DNA of 64,000 nucleotides from Prevotella sp. Rep29 (lineage in GTDB: Bacteria > Bacteroidota > Bacteroidia > Bacteroidales > Bacteroidaceae): NCBI RefSeq assembly GCF_019551475.1, contig NZ_CP047159.1, positions 62,001 through 126,000 on the forward strand, in the 5' to 3' direction. Within the stretch, counting starts at the first letter, position 1. Each line of letters begins with the position of its first letter. A program made the translations under genes and the position numbers. The notes beneath the pieces are model-generated. The model saw only the letters and a list, made by a program, of their open reading frames with translations, was not told the DNA's origin and did no database searches. Below, in pieces: positions 63,513 through 64,000 of the stretch.

Positions 63513-64000
63513 TTACTTTATTTTATACTTTTGTTTCCACTCTGTCACACACTGAAGACTGTGGCTGTCGTCTTGAGTTTCAACGCCATTTAAACTTCCG
63601 TCAAATCTAATCTCGCCTTGATGAGTTCCATTATCATTACATAATTCAAATTTTCCGTGTGCAGTATCTATTGATATGAATTGGTATTTCCCATCTTTTT
63701 TTATGCTATATATTATGGAAACTTTTTTATTGCCATGATCTTTCTCCAAGTCACTCAACTCTGTTTCGCAATTGTAATAATTTTCAGAACAAATCAGAGC
63801 CCCAGTTTTCTCAGAGTAAGCCTTGATCTTTTCACCTTGATGCCTAATGATAATTTCATTGTGTTCCGATACGATTGCATCATCATTTGTTTCTTTCCAA
63901 TTCGTATCCCTTAACCTAAGAAATTTTGGATGAGGCAATCCAAGATTGTTACTTCCATCAGGGGCAATACGATTCTGACAGTCAATAAGTTCTTGGCGTA
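63513..64000 (-). CDS. Partial gene of unknown function (5' part beyond the window)
   Basis: The frame is open to the window edge (RQELIDCQNRIAPDGSNNLG continues into GLPHPKFLRLRDTNWKET), so the visible 162 residues are the C-terminal part. The TTG at 63938 is not the true start. The body is beta-rich with DDAIVSEHNEIIIRHQGEKIKAYSEKTGALI and SIIYSIKKDGKYQFISID. I do not recognise it, and it does not look like HsdS. It ends 7 bp before hsdR, so it is in that operon. Confidence 0.7.
   Translation of the reverse strand, partial: RQELIDCQNRIAPDGSNNLGLPHPKFLRLRDTNWKETNDDAIVSEHNEIIIRHQGEKIKAYSEKTGALICSENYYNCETELSDLEKDHGNKKVSIIYSIKKDGKYQFISIDTAHGKFELCNDNGTHQGEIRFDGSLNGVETQDDSHSLQCVTEWKQKYKIK

Overview
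The window looks like chromosome from a Bacteroidota bacterium, most likely Prevotella in the broad sense (Prevotellaceae). Reasons: many promoters have the Bacteroidota form (TTTG or CTTG, about 20 bp, TAnnTTTG). There are three SusC/SusD pairs, a BspA-like leucine-rich repeat surface protein with a Prevotella-style C-terminal tail, a smalltalk/HU-like module, and proteins of mostly Bacteroidota-restricted families (DUF4294, DUF6089, DUF6242).

Layout. 1-1271: right part of an IS1634-family element cut by the window edge. 1.4-6.0 kb: rimP-nusA-infB operon (minus strand). 6.0-7.2 kb: intergenic repeats. 7.2-23.4 kb: three susCD pairs, here called A (minus), B (minus) and C (plus), with a tyrosine recombinase gene between B and C. 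23.4-24.1 kb: an inverted copy of the 6.2-6.5 kb repeat. 24.1-24.8 kb: a frameshifted zeta-like ATPase with a small partner ORF. 24.9-28.4 kb: envelope proteins. 28.5-38.3 kb: a long minus-strand envelope operon (DUF6242, DUF6089, uppS, bamA, three Skp/OmpH, murI, rbfA, LolC/E-like permease). 38.7-44.5 kb: pckA, a secreted protein, an EamA transporter, upp and a GH18 chitinase. 44.7-51.1 kb: M15-type peptidase, small zinc-ribbon protein, BspA-like protein, HU-like protein and smalltalk peptide. 51.3-53.2 kb: ruvB-coaD-ybeY. 53.6 kb: tRNA-Met, which marks the start of an accessory region. 54-64 kb: defence-type island with an XRE regulator, a 663-aa protein with a C-terminal HEPN-type RNase motif, a second IS copy, a GmrSD-like DUF262/HNH protein, HsdR, and a partial gene running off the end.

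The most striking system is the susCD locus. Four copies of a palindrome ACCTT-N7-AAGGT lie in the leaders of the three susC genes and next to the recombinase gene. They form two nested inverted pairs, each with its own identical asymmetric 7-bp spacer (CCGGGGA for the outer pair, TTGGCGG for the inner pair). The outer pair spans 6.8 kb and the inner pair 1.4 kb. Good promoters for susC-B and susC-C sit inside these segments and point outward across the sites. susC-A has a site but no recognisable promoter and lies behind a strong terminator. I infer a nested promoter-inversion switch that selects which SusCD pair is expressed.

The second notable feature is the complete IS1634-family insertion at 56.7-58.4 kb, flanked by a direct repeat of about 356 bp. 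The repeat spans the junction of two operon genes, so both neighbours still have an intact full-length copy.
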